Shown piece after piece: positions 5,761-13,389 of a stretch of DNA of 14,522 bases. Numbering within the stretch: position 1 is the first letter of the stretch; each line of letters opens with the position of its first letter. The stretch covers positions 1 through 14,522 of the forward strand of contig JAAYYJ010000348.1 of assembly GCA_012515455.1 (NCBI GenBank), written 5' to 3'. Source of the stretch: Oligosphaeraceae bacterium. Lineage in GTDB: Bacteria > Verrucomicrobiota > Lentisphaeria > Oligosphaerales > Oligosphaeraceae. The notes under the pieces are model-generated. The model saw only the letters and a program-made list of their open reading frames with translations, was not told the origin of the DNA and did no database searches. Made by a program: the position numbers and the translations under genes.

Positions 5761-8676
5761 TCACTCAGGCTGGATTTTTTCCAAGATCACGTGATCGAAC
5801 CAAGCCTCCCCGGCGGCATTCCAAATCCACAGCCCGATGGTGGCCTGGGTCTCCGGGGTAACACCTTCGCCGGTTTTAAATTCCTGGACGATACGGACCC
5901 AGTCCTGGCTGCCCAGGATATGCTGGCTGGGGATGGCCATGGCCATGGGCGACTGGCCACCGAAGCTGAAATACGCCCCGGCCCCGAGGTCGCCTTTCTT
6001 GGACGCCCCGGACAAGTCGCAGCAGCGGAAGAAGTACGACAGGCGGTAGGTGCACGAGGGCTCCAGGCCGGTGAAGCGCTGCCCGGCATTGATGCGGAAG
6101 CCCTCGCGGTTGCGGAAATGCAGGCTCTTGCCGCCGCTGATGAACACCCGTTCGTCCAAAGAGACCTCCTGACCGTCCTCGGCTTTGCCCGAACGCCAGG
6201 CGGCCCAGGCGCCGAGCTGGCTGCCTTTCTGCGTGACCCCGGCGAAATTCCAGTCCCGAAGCAGGTTGCGGTTGGGCGGGGCGCTGGTGAACAGCGTTCC
6301 CCACTGGGAGATTTCGTGGAAGCTGCGGCCGCCGGCGGGCGACCACTGGTAGTACGTCTCGCTCACGGCAGCCTCCAGGGCCCGGTTGCGCCCGAAATTG
6401 GCCGGGAAGCCGCCCTCCGCCAGGGTCCCGAGGTCGCTGAGCGGGATGGTGATTTTGGCGCTCCAGGAATTCTCGCCCCGGCCGGTCTGGACCACGGCCT
6501 GGCTGTTCCAGCTCTTCTGGCCATGGCTGGGGGTCTGGTAATGCGAGTCGAAGAGCACGCCGTTGGCATTGACGATGAACTGGTAGTACGTCTTGCGGTC
6601 GCCCGAGGGATTCAGCAGCACCTCGACGCAGGAATCGGTAAAGACCGCGGCATCACGCTCGGTGGCCTTGAGTATCATCTTGTCGAGCAGCGGCTCCTCG
6701 CAGTTGAACTCGACGATCAGGCTGTCGGCGGTGCGGCTGATGCCGGCCACGGTGTTCACCTCGCAGACCTCGCCTTTGAAGGGGCGCAGGTGCACCTCGC
6801 CGGGCAGGGTCACATTCCAGGAATCGAAGGCCTCCTGCTCGGCCTGATGCTTCAGGGCGTGGGAGAACACCGGCCCGAATAATTTCTCCCGCATGAATCT
6901 GACCCGTTTCAGGGCGGCGGGGTTGGCGGCGGTCAGTTTTTCGGCCTGGTCCAGGCGGCTGAGGAAGCTCTCGAGCAGGGCCGGGGAGTAGATTTTCCCC
7001 CACAGTTCGACGCTGTTGGGCAGTTTGGTTACCGGTCCCAGGGGGGTATCCACGGTATGGCCCAGGATGCGGTTCAGCCACAGGTCCTCCATTTGTTCGA
7101 ACATCTCCTGGAACAGGGGTGCGGCCTCAGCGAACATCAGGCGGTAGTGCTCATCGAGCAGTGCGTCGATATCGGTGCCGGTATCCCAGCTGACCTTCGC
7201 GAACACATAATAGACCAGGTAGTTGAACAGGAAATAATCGGTCTCGGACTCCAGGAAGGTGCCGAAAATCAGGTCCGCGCGGTCCGCGATGTACTTGCCC
7301 ACCGCCTTGGGGATCATCACCGGGATGCCCTTCAGGGTCGCCTTCTGCATGTGTTTGCCGGGATAGGTCCAGAGGGCCACCGGCTGGCTGGTCTTCTTCT
7401 TCCAGCCCGCCAGCAAGGCGTCCTCTTCGGAATTGTCGCCGGTGCTGGTCATGCCCTTGACTGCGACCTGGACCACGATATTGTCGGGCAGGTCGATGCT
7501 GGGGATGGCCTTGTAGGGCGTGTAGGCCATCTGGGTGATCATCCCCGGCACTCCGGCCTGCTGGACGCGGCGGGCGATATCGGCAGTGAAGCCCCAGATA
7601 TGGTTACTGGCGCGCAGCATACTCGCGGGGTCGGAGGGATAATTGCGGGCGCCGAAGCCGGTCGCGGCCAGGCATTGCTCGCAGTTGCACATATACAGCC
7701 AGTCATTGGGCATCACGCAGAAATACCCGGGGTTGGCCACCGACCCGGACCAGTGCGTCAGACCCCGGGCGACGGCCGCGGCTTTGCGCTCATCGGCATT
7801 TTTCGCCGACAGGTAAGCGATGGCGTCTGCGGCGATGACATCGCGCAGACCCGGGCTGCTGAAGCAGAGCTGCTCGGCGTGCTTCTGATTCAGCACCTCG
7901 GCACTGAATCGCGTGCCGTCCGGCATCAAGGCGAAGAACTCCGGCTTGGTCTTGGCGAAGCGCTGGCTCAGATTCAGATATGCGGTGCCATGACAGAAGG
8001 GGACGTTGGTCTCCTCCAGGCGCAGGCGCACCAGATTGAGGTTGTTGATGGTGGCGGCTTTCATCTGGCCGGCGTCATAGAACTCGCAATTACCGCCGTT
8101 GTAGTATTGGCGCATGGCCAGGTCGGGTGCCTCGATGATGTCGATCTTCGCGGGCAGGCGCAGTTCGCCCACGGGGGGGACCACGGTACCGCATTCGCCC
8201 GGGAAATAGAACCGAGCCCCCAGGAAGCGCTCCAGGAAATCATACGTAGCCGAAAGCGTCCCGCGTTGGTAGCGTTGTCCCCAGGTCGTGAGCGGGACCT
8301 GGGTATCGGAGTCTTGTCCGGCCAGGAAGACCAGATTGCCGATCCGGCGGATGTAATATCCCTCGCGGGGCAGGTCCTCGACCCGCAAGCCGGCCGCCTC
8401 AAGAAAACGGTTCCGCCCCAGAACCAGCGACAGCGCGCTGCCCCCGCCCGGGGCAGCGACGATGGGGACCTGCTGCCCGGTCGCCTGTCCGATGCAGGTC
8501 TGCAGTTCTGACGCGGCGTATTCCAGCAGGGGGGTCTTTTCCGGCAGGACGATTTCGAAGCCGGGCACCGCGGTGCTCGTTCCGGAGACCTCAATGCGCC
8601 GTACTCCGGCGCAGCCGGTCGTCCAAGCCAGTACTGCCAGCACCGCCAATGCACCTCTCAGAAATTTAACCGCCAT
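5761..8676 (-). CDS. DUF4838 lipoprotein with CBM9-like and C-terminal jelly-roll modules
   Basis: I start it at the ATG at 8676 (971 residues) because GGAG lies six bases upstream. The adjacent ATG at 8679 is the alternative, and a further 45 open codons upstream have no signal. The N terminus is a signal peptide ending T-T-G-C22, an atypical lipobox. Residues ~35-180 resemble the N-terminal domain of GH67 alpha-glucuronidases (I-V-L-P-E-K-T-P...Y-A-A-S-E-L-Q). The DUF4838 core runs to ~620 and holds a C330-x-C-x-x-C335 cluster. Residues ~620-800 look like a CBM9-type module (S-C-V-E-V-L-L-N-P-S-G-D, Y-Y-Q-F-I-V-N-A-N-G). Residues ~803-965 look like a CBM4/9-type jelly roll. It is probably a surface-bound glycan-binding or glycan-cleaving protein. 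DUF4838 chemistry is unknown to me, and no substrate can be named. It is transcribed alone. Confidence 0.85.
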   Translation of the reverse strand: MAVKFLRGALAVLAVLAWTTGCAGVRRIEVSGTSTAVPGFEIVLPEKTPLLEYAASELQTCIGQATGQQVPIVAAPGGGSALSLVLGRNRFLEAAGLRVEDLPREGYYIRRIGNLVFLAGQDSDTQVPLTTWGQRYQRGTLSATYDFLERFLGARFYFPGECGTVVPPVGELRLPAKIDIIEAPDLAMRQYYNGGNCEFYDAGQMKAATINNLNLVRLRLEETNVPFCHGTAYLNLSQRFAKTKPEFFALMPDGTRFSAEVLNQKHAEQLCFSSPGLRDVIAADAIAYLSAKNADERKAAAVARGLTHWSGSVANPGYFCVMPNDWLYMCNCEQCLAATGFGARNYPSDPASMLRASNHIWGFTADIARRVQQAGVPGMITQMAYTPYKAIPSIDLPDNIVVQVAVKGMTSTGDNSEEDALLAGWKKKTSQPVALWTYPGKHMQKATLKGIPVMIPKAVGKYIADRADLIFGTFLESETDYFLFNYLVYYVFAKVSWDTGTDIDALLDEHYRLMFAEAAPLFQEMFEQMEDLWLNRILGHTVDTPLGPVTKLPNSVELWGKIYSPALLESFLSRLDQAEKLTAANPAALKRVRFMREKLFGPVFSHALKHQAEQEAFDSWNVTLPGEVHLRPFKGEVCEVNTVAGISRTADSLIVEFNCEEPLLDKMILKATERDAAVFTDSCVEVLLNPSGDRKTYYQFIVNANGVLFDSHYQTPSHGQKSWNSQAVVQTGRGENSWSAKITIPLSDLGTLAEGGFPANFGRNRALEAAVSETYYQWSPAGGRSFHEISQWGTLFTSAPPNRNLLRDWNFAGVTQKGSQLGAWAAWRSGKAEDGQEVSLDERVFISGGKSLHFRNREGFRINAGQRFTGLEPSCTYRLSYFFRCCDLSGASKKGDLGAGAYFSFGGQSPMAMAIPSQHILGSQDWVRIVQEFKTGEGVTPETQATIGLWIWNAAGEAWFDHVILEKIQPE

Positions 8677-8763
8677 CATCCGCTCCAGATTTTTGTTGTT
8701 CTGTGGTTGCACTACCCGGGCGCTGCCGCCGCCAGGACAGTCCGGCACCCGGCACCGCTTCAC

Positions 8764-8780
8764 TATGTTTGCATAACATA
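8764..8780. promoter_or_regulatory. Inverted repeat TATGTT-N5-AACATA upstream of the DUF4838 gene
   Basis: A perfect 6-bp inverted repeat with a 5-base spacer lies 88 bases upstream of the chosen start. On the minus strand its left half, TATGTT, could also be a -10 box, with TTGTAT (plus-strand 8797-8802) as a -35 sixteen bases further upstream. An operator overlapping the promoter is a reasonable reading, but only one copy is seen. Confidence 0.35.
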
Positions 8781-8814
8781 TTGCAGCTATGTCCGAATAC
8801 AAGCACCGCAGCAA

Positions 8815-9081
8815 AGAGTGGAATGCATCTTCGGTAATCGGTCAACCATTGATACCAGCTGACCCCAGGGACGTCTAGGATTGGAGCCCTTCACTTGACG
8901 ATTGGCGGAGCTTTTTTACTTCTGCATATGCCATGCTCTTTTTCCAACACCAATCTTCGCACCTTAACCATTTCCAGTCAATGCTGACCACGCTGCCATT
9001 GTTCTCCTCCGGCTGCCGCCACCATTGTCTTTCATTGTCAGTCATTGTCTATCTTCTGTGGCCTCTCGCGCGCGCGTCAAA
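8815..9081. other. Gene-free stretch upstream of repeat element E1
   Basis: I see no gene here. It holds a 23-bp fragment of the E1/E2 tail at 8948-8970, three CATTGTC copies in exact 10-bp phase (9023-9029, 9033-9039, 9043-9049), and an alternating CG run at about 9067-9076 just before the E1 leader. Confidence 0.5.
8948..8970 (+). repeat. Solitary fragment of the E1/E2 tail sequence
   Basis: CACCAATCTTCGCACCTTAA and the next bases match the tail end of E1 (10301-10323) and the same part of every E2 unit (for example the complement of 13424-13439). It is the only piece of the family outside the two elements. It may be the remnant of an older neighbouring copy. Confidence 0.55.
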
Positions 9082-9257
9082 TTAGGGTTGGGGGTCCCCC
9101 CAATCGGTGGGGCGGGCCCCACCGCTAGAATCAAGGGCACGGGGCAAAAATTAGTGCTTGTCCTCAATTTTGTCAAGGCACAGGTCAGCAATTGCATACA
9201 AATACCTTGTTACCGGACAACTGATTCCCAGTAAAGAGCAAAAAATCCCAGCCGCAG
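9082..9257 (+). repeat. E1 leader, 176 bp
   Basis: It starts TTAGGGTTGGGGGTC and folds into two adjacent perfect hairpins: TTGGGGG/CCCCCAA (9088-9094 with 9097-9103) and GGTGGGG/CCCCACC (9106-9112 with 9117-9123). It is about 86% identical by eye to the E2 leader. The longest conserved block runs from TAGAATCAAGGGCACGGGGC through AAAAATTAGTGCTT, 34 bases without a change. It ends AATCCCAGCCGC before the first repeat core. Confidence 0.85.
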
Positions 9258-10195
9258 GCGCTGGCGCGATCAGGGCTGAACCTGCAGTTCAGATGGGTTC
9301 ACAGCGCCAACAACAGGCGCTGGTGCGATCAGGTCTGCACCCGCAGTTCAGTTGGGTTCACAGCGCCTGCAACAAGAGCTGGTGCGATCAGGGCTGAACC
9401 CGCTTTTCAGATGGGTTTACAGCGCCTGCAACGAGAGCGGGTGAGATCAGGGCTGAACCCGCAGTTCAGATGGGTTCACAGCGCCTGCAACAGGAGCGGG
9501 TGAGTTCAGCTCTGAACCCGCAGTTCAGATGGGTTTACAGCGCCTGCAACGGGAGCGGGTGAGATCAGGGCTGAACCCGCAGTTCAGTTAGGTTCACAGC
9601 GCCTGCAACAGGAGCGGGTAAGATCAGGGCTGAACCCGCAGTTCAGTTGGGTTCACAGCGCCTGCAACAGGAGCGGGTGAGATCAGGGCTGAACCCGCAG
9701 TTCAACTGGGTTTACTCCAGCGCCTGCAACGGGAGCGGGTGAGATCAGGGCTGAACCCGCAGTTCAGATGGGTTTACAGCGCCTGCAACGGGAGCGGGTG
9801 AGATCAGGGCTGCACCCGCAGTTCAGATGGGTTTACTCCAGCGCCTGCAACAAGAGCTGGTGCAAACAGGGCTGAACCCGCAATTCAGTTGGGTTTACAG
9901 CGCCTGCAACAGGCGCGGGTGAGATCGGGTCTGCACCCGCAGTTAAGTTGGGTTTACTCCATCGCCTGCAACAGGAGCGGGTAAGGTCGGGTCTGCACCC
10001 GCAGTTAAGTTGGGTTTACTCCATCGCCTGCAACAGGAGCGGGTGAGACCAGGGCTGAACCCGCAGTTCAGATGGGTTTACAGCGCCTGCAACGGGAGCG
10101 GGTGAGATCAGGTCTGAACCCGCTTTTCAGATGGGTTTACTCCAGCGCCTGCAACAGGAGCGGGTAAGTTCGGGTCTGAACCCGCTTTTCAGATG
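9258..10195 (+). repeat. E1 tandem array, about 16 units of 59 or 62 bp
   Basis: CGCC(T)GCAAC landmarks begin at 9305, 9364, 9423, 9482, 9541, 9600, 9659, 9721, 9780, 9842, 9901, 9963, 10025, 10084 and 10146. The steps are 59 or 62 bp. The extra three bases are always CTC at one site (TTACAGCGCC versus TTACTCCAGCGCC). Each unit can form CTGAAC-CCGCA-GTTCAG or, alternatively, TGAACCC...GGGTTCA, plus CCTG-CAA-CAGG. Units nearest the leader keep GCTGGTGCGATCAGG as in E2, while most distal units read GCGGGTGAGATCAGG. No frame stays open through it, and neither 59 nor 62 is a multiple of three. Confidence 0.92.
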
Positions 10196-10326
10196 GATAT
10201 CCTAGAACGTCGGCAGCGGCCAGCTACACTCTCTCCTTCCGGTGCAAACCAGGTCATTGCGAGGCCCATCGAAAACGTTGCCTCTATGGCGACAATCCAG
10301 CACCAATCCTCACACCTTAAACCATA

Positions 10327-10516
10327 AATCAGGATGATCAGGACCGTTGGATTGTGGGAAGCGCCGCCTTCCCGATACCGGGGGGCACCATTGAGCGCCG
10401 TTGGCAGCAGGCGCCGCCGCTGCGGCCTGGAACCGCAAAAGAAATCACTGCCATTCTTGCGCATACGGTAACCGCGGATTATTTTATATCTGCAACCTGC
10501 CAAGCAAGGATCAACA
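10327..10516 (+). promoter_or_regulatory. Upstream region of the dehydrogenase operon with possible promoter
   Basis: The best promoter candidate is TTGCGC (10457-10462), a 17-base spacer, then TATTTT (10480-10485), which leaves about 31 bases to the start codon. A hairpin GGGAAG-CGCCGC-CTTCCC lies at 10356-10373, just after the E1 tail, and could terminate or attenuate transcription coming out of E1. Both calls are pattern matches only. Confidence 0.3.
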
Positions 10517-11530
10517 ATGGAAAAAATCAAGATAGCGCAGCTCGGCATCGGTCACAACCACGCTGCCGACAAGATGCACGCCCTGCGGGCACTCCCGGAC
10601 CACTTCGAGGTCGTCGGGGTGGCCGAAAGCGACCCGCGCTGGCTGCAGGAGCGCGGCCAGCTGTCCGTATACCAGGGCCTGCCCTGGTTCAGCGAAGAAA
10701 ATCTCTTCCGGATTCCCGGTCTGCAAGCCGTGGCCGTCGAGACCGACGGCGCCCAGCTCGTGCCCGCCGCCCGGCGCTGCGCCGCACACGGCCTGCACAT
10801 CCATCTCGACAAACCCGGCGGGGAGTCACTGCCGGAGTTCGCAGCCCTGCTGCAGGACTGCCGCGACCGCGACCTGGCCTTGCAGCTGGCCTACGTGTAC
10901 CGCTACAACCCCGGACTGAATTTCTGCCTCCGGGCGGTCCGGGAGGGCTGGCTGGGGCAGGTTTTCGAGGTCCACGCAGTCATGAGCCGTTACGACGGTG
11001 ACAACCAGCGCTACCGCACCTGGCTGTCGCAGTTCCGGGGCGGTGCGATGTATATCTTCGCCGGCTATCTGGTAGACCTGGTCGTCAGCATGTTGGGCGC
11101 ACCGCAGCAGGTGGTGCCTTTTATGCAAAGCACCCGCGCCGACGGCCTGATTGACAACGGCCTGGCGGTGCTGGTCTATCCCCAGGCCACGGCCACCATC
11201 CGGGTCTCGGTGGAAGAGGTCGATGGGATGAAGCACCGCCGGCTGATTGTCTGCGGCACCCTCGGCAGCGTCGAGCTCTGTCCGATTGAGCCCCCGGGAC
11301 CAGAATACTACACCCGGCCACTGCAGGTGCGTCTGACCCTCAAACATGACACCGCGACATATTCTGCCGGCACCCACAGCGTGGACTGCGGGACCTTGAA
11401 TGACCGCTATGACCGGCAGCTGCTCGAATTCGCCAGCATCATCCGTGGCGAGATTGCCAACCCCTACCCGTACCAGCACGAGCTCCTAGTGCATCAAACC
11501 TTGTTACAAGCAGCAGGATACCAACAATGA
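10517..11530 (+). CDS. Gfo/Idh/MocA family oxidoreductase with altered active site
   Basis: The protein has 337 residues, normal for the family. The N-terminal Rossmann fold starts with A-Q-L-G-I-G-H-N-H (7-15) and has the conserved D98-K-P in place of the usual E-K-P, so the catalytic Lys99 is kept. The C-terminal alpha/beta domain follows from about 125. These enzymes oxidise or reduce sugars and inositols with NAD(P). The usual D-x-x-x-H pair (Asp172/His176 in Bacillus inositol dehydrogenase) aligns by eye with Ile180 and Tyr184 in G-G-A-M-Y-I-F-A-G-Y-L-V-D-L, so both residues appear replaced. Its stop overlaps the start of the SDR gene (ATGA at 11527-11530), a sign of coupled translation. 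The start ATG lacks a strong Shine-Dalgarno but has AAGGA nearby (10505-10509). Substrate unknown. Confidence 0.85.
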   Translation: MEKIKIAQLGIGHNHAADKMHALRALPDHFEVVGVAESDPRWLQERGQLSVYQGLPWFSEENLFRIPGLQAVAVETDGAQLVPAARRCAAHGLHIHLDKPGGESLPEFAALLQDCRDRDLALQLAYVYRYNPGLNFCLRAVREGWLGQVFEVHAVMSRYDGDNQRYRTWLSQFRGGAMYIFAGYLVDLVVSMLGAPQQVVPFMQSTRADGLIDNGLAVLVYPQATATIRVSVEEVDGMKHRRLIVCGTLGSVELCPIEPPGPEYYTRPLQVRLTLKHDTATYSAGTHSVDCGTLNDRYDRQLLEFASIIRGEIANPYPYQHELLVHQTLLQAAGYQQ

Positions 11531-12306
11531 CCCAGAATCTGAAACTGTCCGGCCGCCTCGCCGTGGTCAGCGGCGGCGGCGGCGCCATCGGCTCCGAAGT
11601 CGCGCGCGTGCTCTCCGCCGCAGGAGCAGCCATCGCCATCCTGGAAATCAACCCCGATGCCGCGGCGGCGATTACCAATGAGATCACCGCTGCGGGCGGC
11701 CGGGCCCGGGCTTACGCCTGCGACATCTGCACATATTCCGAAGCGGAAAAGGCCATCCAGGCGGTGACGGCCGAGATGGGCCCGGTGGACATCCTGGTCA
11801 ACGTCGCCGGCGGCAGCGCCCGGGCCCAGGCCAAGCGCTTCCACGAGCAAGACATGGCCGTGGTGGAGCAGGTCATCCGCCTGAATCTGTTCGGCACCCT
11901 GCACTGCATTCGGGCCACCGTGAACCAGATGATCAGCCGGAATTACGGCAAGATCATCAATTTCGGCTCATCGGTCGGCCTCGGCGGTTTGCGCTCCTTC
12001 AGCGATTATGCCGCGGCCAAGGGCGCCATCTTCTCCCTGACCAAGTCCCTGGCCATGGAACTGGGCGAATACAACATCAACGTGAACTGCGTCTCCCCGG
12101 GACCGGTCCGGCGCAAAGACGAGATGCCGGTCGACGAGGCGGCCTTCTGCCGCCGCACCAGCTGGCTGAACCGCCTCTGCACCCCCCGGGATATCGCCGA
12201 GGCGGTGCTCTTCCTGGCCGGACCCGAGACCGACTTCATCACCGGCCAGAACCTGGTGGTCGACGGCGGACGCACCCTGGGACTGACCGGCGCAGGCCGG
12301 TCCTGA
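11527..12306 (+). CDS. Short-chain dehydrogenase/reductase (SDR), classical type
   Basis: The protein has 259 residues with the complete classical SDR set. The cofactor loop is S15-G-G-G-G-A-I-G22 (the common first Thr is Ser). An acidic residue (E40) at the end of the second strand favours NAD(H). N-V-A-G is at 92-95, N120, then the active-site S148 with Y161-x-x-x-K165. The V-S-P-G-P-V segment (189-194) and the closing F-I-T-G-Q-N-L-V-V-D-G-G are also typical. It should oxidise or reduce a hydroxyl group, probably of a sugar or sugar acid given its coupling to the Gfo/Idh/MocA gene. The start overlaps the previous stop by four bases, and GCAGGA lies just upstream. All catalytic residues are present, unlike in its neighbour. 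Confidence 0.92.
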   Translation: MTQNLKLSGRLAVVSGGGGAIGSEVARVLSAAGAAIAILEINPDAAAAITNEITAAGGRARAYACDICTYSEAEKAIQAVTAEMGPVDILVNVAGGSARAQAKRFHEQDMAVVEQVIRLNLFGTLHCIRATVNQMISRNYGKIINFGSSVGLGGLRSFSDYAAAKGAIFSLTKSLAMELGEYNINVNCVSPGPVRRKDEMPVDEAAFCRRTSWLNRLCTPRDIAEAVLFLAGPETDFITGQNLVVDGGRTLGLTGAGRS

Positions 12307-12371
12307 GGCCTGCCCCCACCACCCCCTACCTGACTGCGAACCACACCCCCCAACCCTGGAAGACGCCCCCC

Positions 12372-13334
12372 ATGCAGGCAATGCTCTTCGATGACCAGCG
12401 TAATTTCTGCTGGCGCAGCGTCCCGGCCCCGCAATGCGGAGCGGGCGAGGTGCTGCTGGAAATCCACGCCACCGCCCTGAACCGCGCCGACTTGCTGCAG
12501 CGCGCCGGCAAATACCCGCCCCCGCCCGGCTGGCCGGAATGGCCCGGCCTGGAGGCCGCGGGGGTGGTCCTGCAGGCGCCGCCCGGCAGCCGCTGGCAGC
12601 CGGGCGAGCGGGTCTGCGCGCTGCTCGGCGGCGGCGGCTATGCCGAGCAGATAGCCGTCCCGGAAGAGCTGCTGCTGCCGGTCCCCCGGGGGCTGTCCCT
12701 GGCCGAGGCGGCGGCGCTGCCCGAGGTCTTCGCTACCAGCTATCTTAATCTGGTGCTGGAGGCCGGCCTGCAGCCGGGCGAAACAGTGCTCATCCAGGCC
12801 GGCGCCAGTGGCCTGGGCCTGGCCGCCATCCAGACCGCCAAGGCACTGGGCGCCACCGTGATGACCACGGTCAGCTCAGCGGCCAAGGCCGAAGCGGTGC
12901 TCCGGGTCGGCGCAGATATCATCGTCAACCGACATACGGACGACCTCGGCGCAGCCATGGATGCCCACCCCGTCAACGTGGTGCTGGATTGCGTGGGCGG
13001 TCCGGCCCTGGGCGAGCATTTCTCCCGACTGTCCCGCGGCGGGCGCTGGATCCTGATTGCCACCCTGGGGGGCGAACAAACCCAGATTCCGCTGCGCGCG
13101 GTCTTATCCCGCGGTCTGCGGTTGATTGGCAGCACCCTGCGCAGCCGCAGCAATGCCGTGAAAAGCCAGGTCCTGGCGGCTGTGCAGCAAAAGCTCTGGC
13201 CGCTGCTGGAGGACCAGCGCATCCGTCCAGTAATTCACCGGGTGCTGCCCATCCGGGAAGTGCATGAAGCCCACCGGATTCTGGCCAGCAATGAAAACAT
13301 CGGCAAGGTCGTGCTCACGCTCAAAGACTCCTGA
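12372..13334 (+). CDS. NAD(P)H quinone oxidoreductase, PIG3/zeta-crystallin type
   Basis: The protein has 320 residues: a zinc-free medium-chain dehydrogenase/reductase. The segment L36-N-R-A-D-L-L-Q-R-A-G-K-Y-P-P-P-P-G is the hallmark of the PIG3 (TP53I3) quinone oxidoreductase subfamily. The nucleotide loop is A143-G-A-S-G-L-G-L-A-A. The Cys and His residues that hold zinc in alcohol dehydrogenases are absent, as expected. It probably reduces quinones or similar electrophiles with NADPH. It follows the SDR gene by 65 bp without overlap; a GGAAG about ten bases before the ATG is a modest ribosome binding site. It may be co-transcribed with the two genes upstream, but a biochemical link to them is not evident. 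No clear terminator is seen before E2. Confidence 0.9.
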   Translation: MQAMLFDDQRNFCWRSVPAPQCGAGEVLLEIHATALNRADLLQRAGKYPPPPGWPEWPGLEAAGVVLQAPPGSRWQPGERVCALLGGGGYAEQIAVPEELLLPVPRGLSLAEAAALPEVFATSYLNLVLEAGLQPGETVLIQAGASGLGLAAIQTAKALGATVMTTVSSAAKAEAVLRVGADIIVNRHTDDLGAAMDAHPVNVVLDCVGGPALGEHFSRLSRGGRWILIATLGGEQTQIPLRAVLSRGLRLIGSTLRSRSNAVKSQVLAAVQQKLWPLLEDQRIRPVIHRVLPIREVHEAHRILASNENIGKVVLTLKDS

Positions 13335-13389
13335 ATGGTCCCGCCCGGGAAATTGCCTGCGGCACTGAACCAATGTCTCGCAGCGCGGT

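Larger units (their letters stand above)
9082..10326 (+). repeat. Repeat element E1: leader, 59/62-bp tandem array, tail
   Basis: This is a composite non-coding element of about 1.25 kb. The 176-bp leader (9082-9257) is homologous to the complement of 14347-14522. The array (9258 to about 10195) follows. The tail (about 10196-10326) contains a 21-bp block (10231-10251) identical to the complement of 14253-14273 in E2. The three parts occur in the same order as in E2. There is no credible protein-coding frame, no unique spacers and no neighbouring recombinase. The family identity is unknown to me; candidate readings are a structured RNA gene, a miniature mobile element, or a protein-binding array. 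Confidence 0.85.

Noticed and set aside
9025..9234. A peptide shared by both leaders (K-G-T-G-Q-K-L-V-L and following)
   Set aside because: The frame is open in both leaders, but the differences change amino acids freely, there is no matching start or ribosome binding site, and the ends differ. Conservation fits the DNA or RNA level better than a protein.
9258..10195. CRISPR array
   Set aside because: Units follow each other directly, with no unique spacers. The whole 59/62-bp unit is repeated with scattered substitutions, and no cas genes are present.
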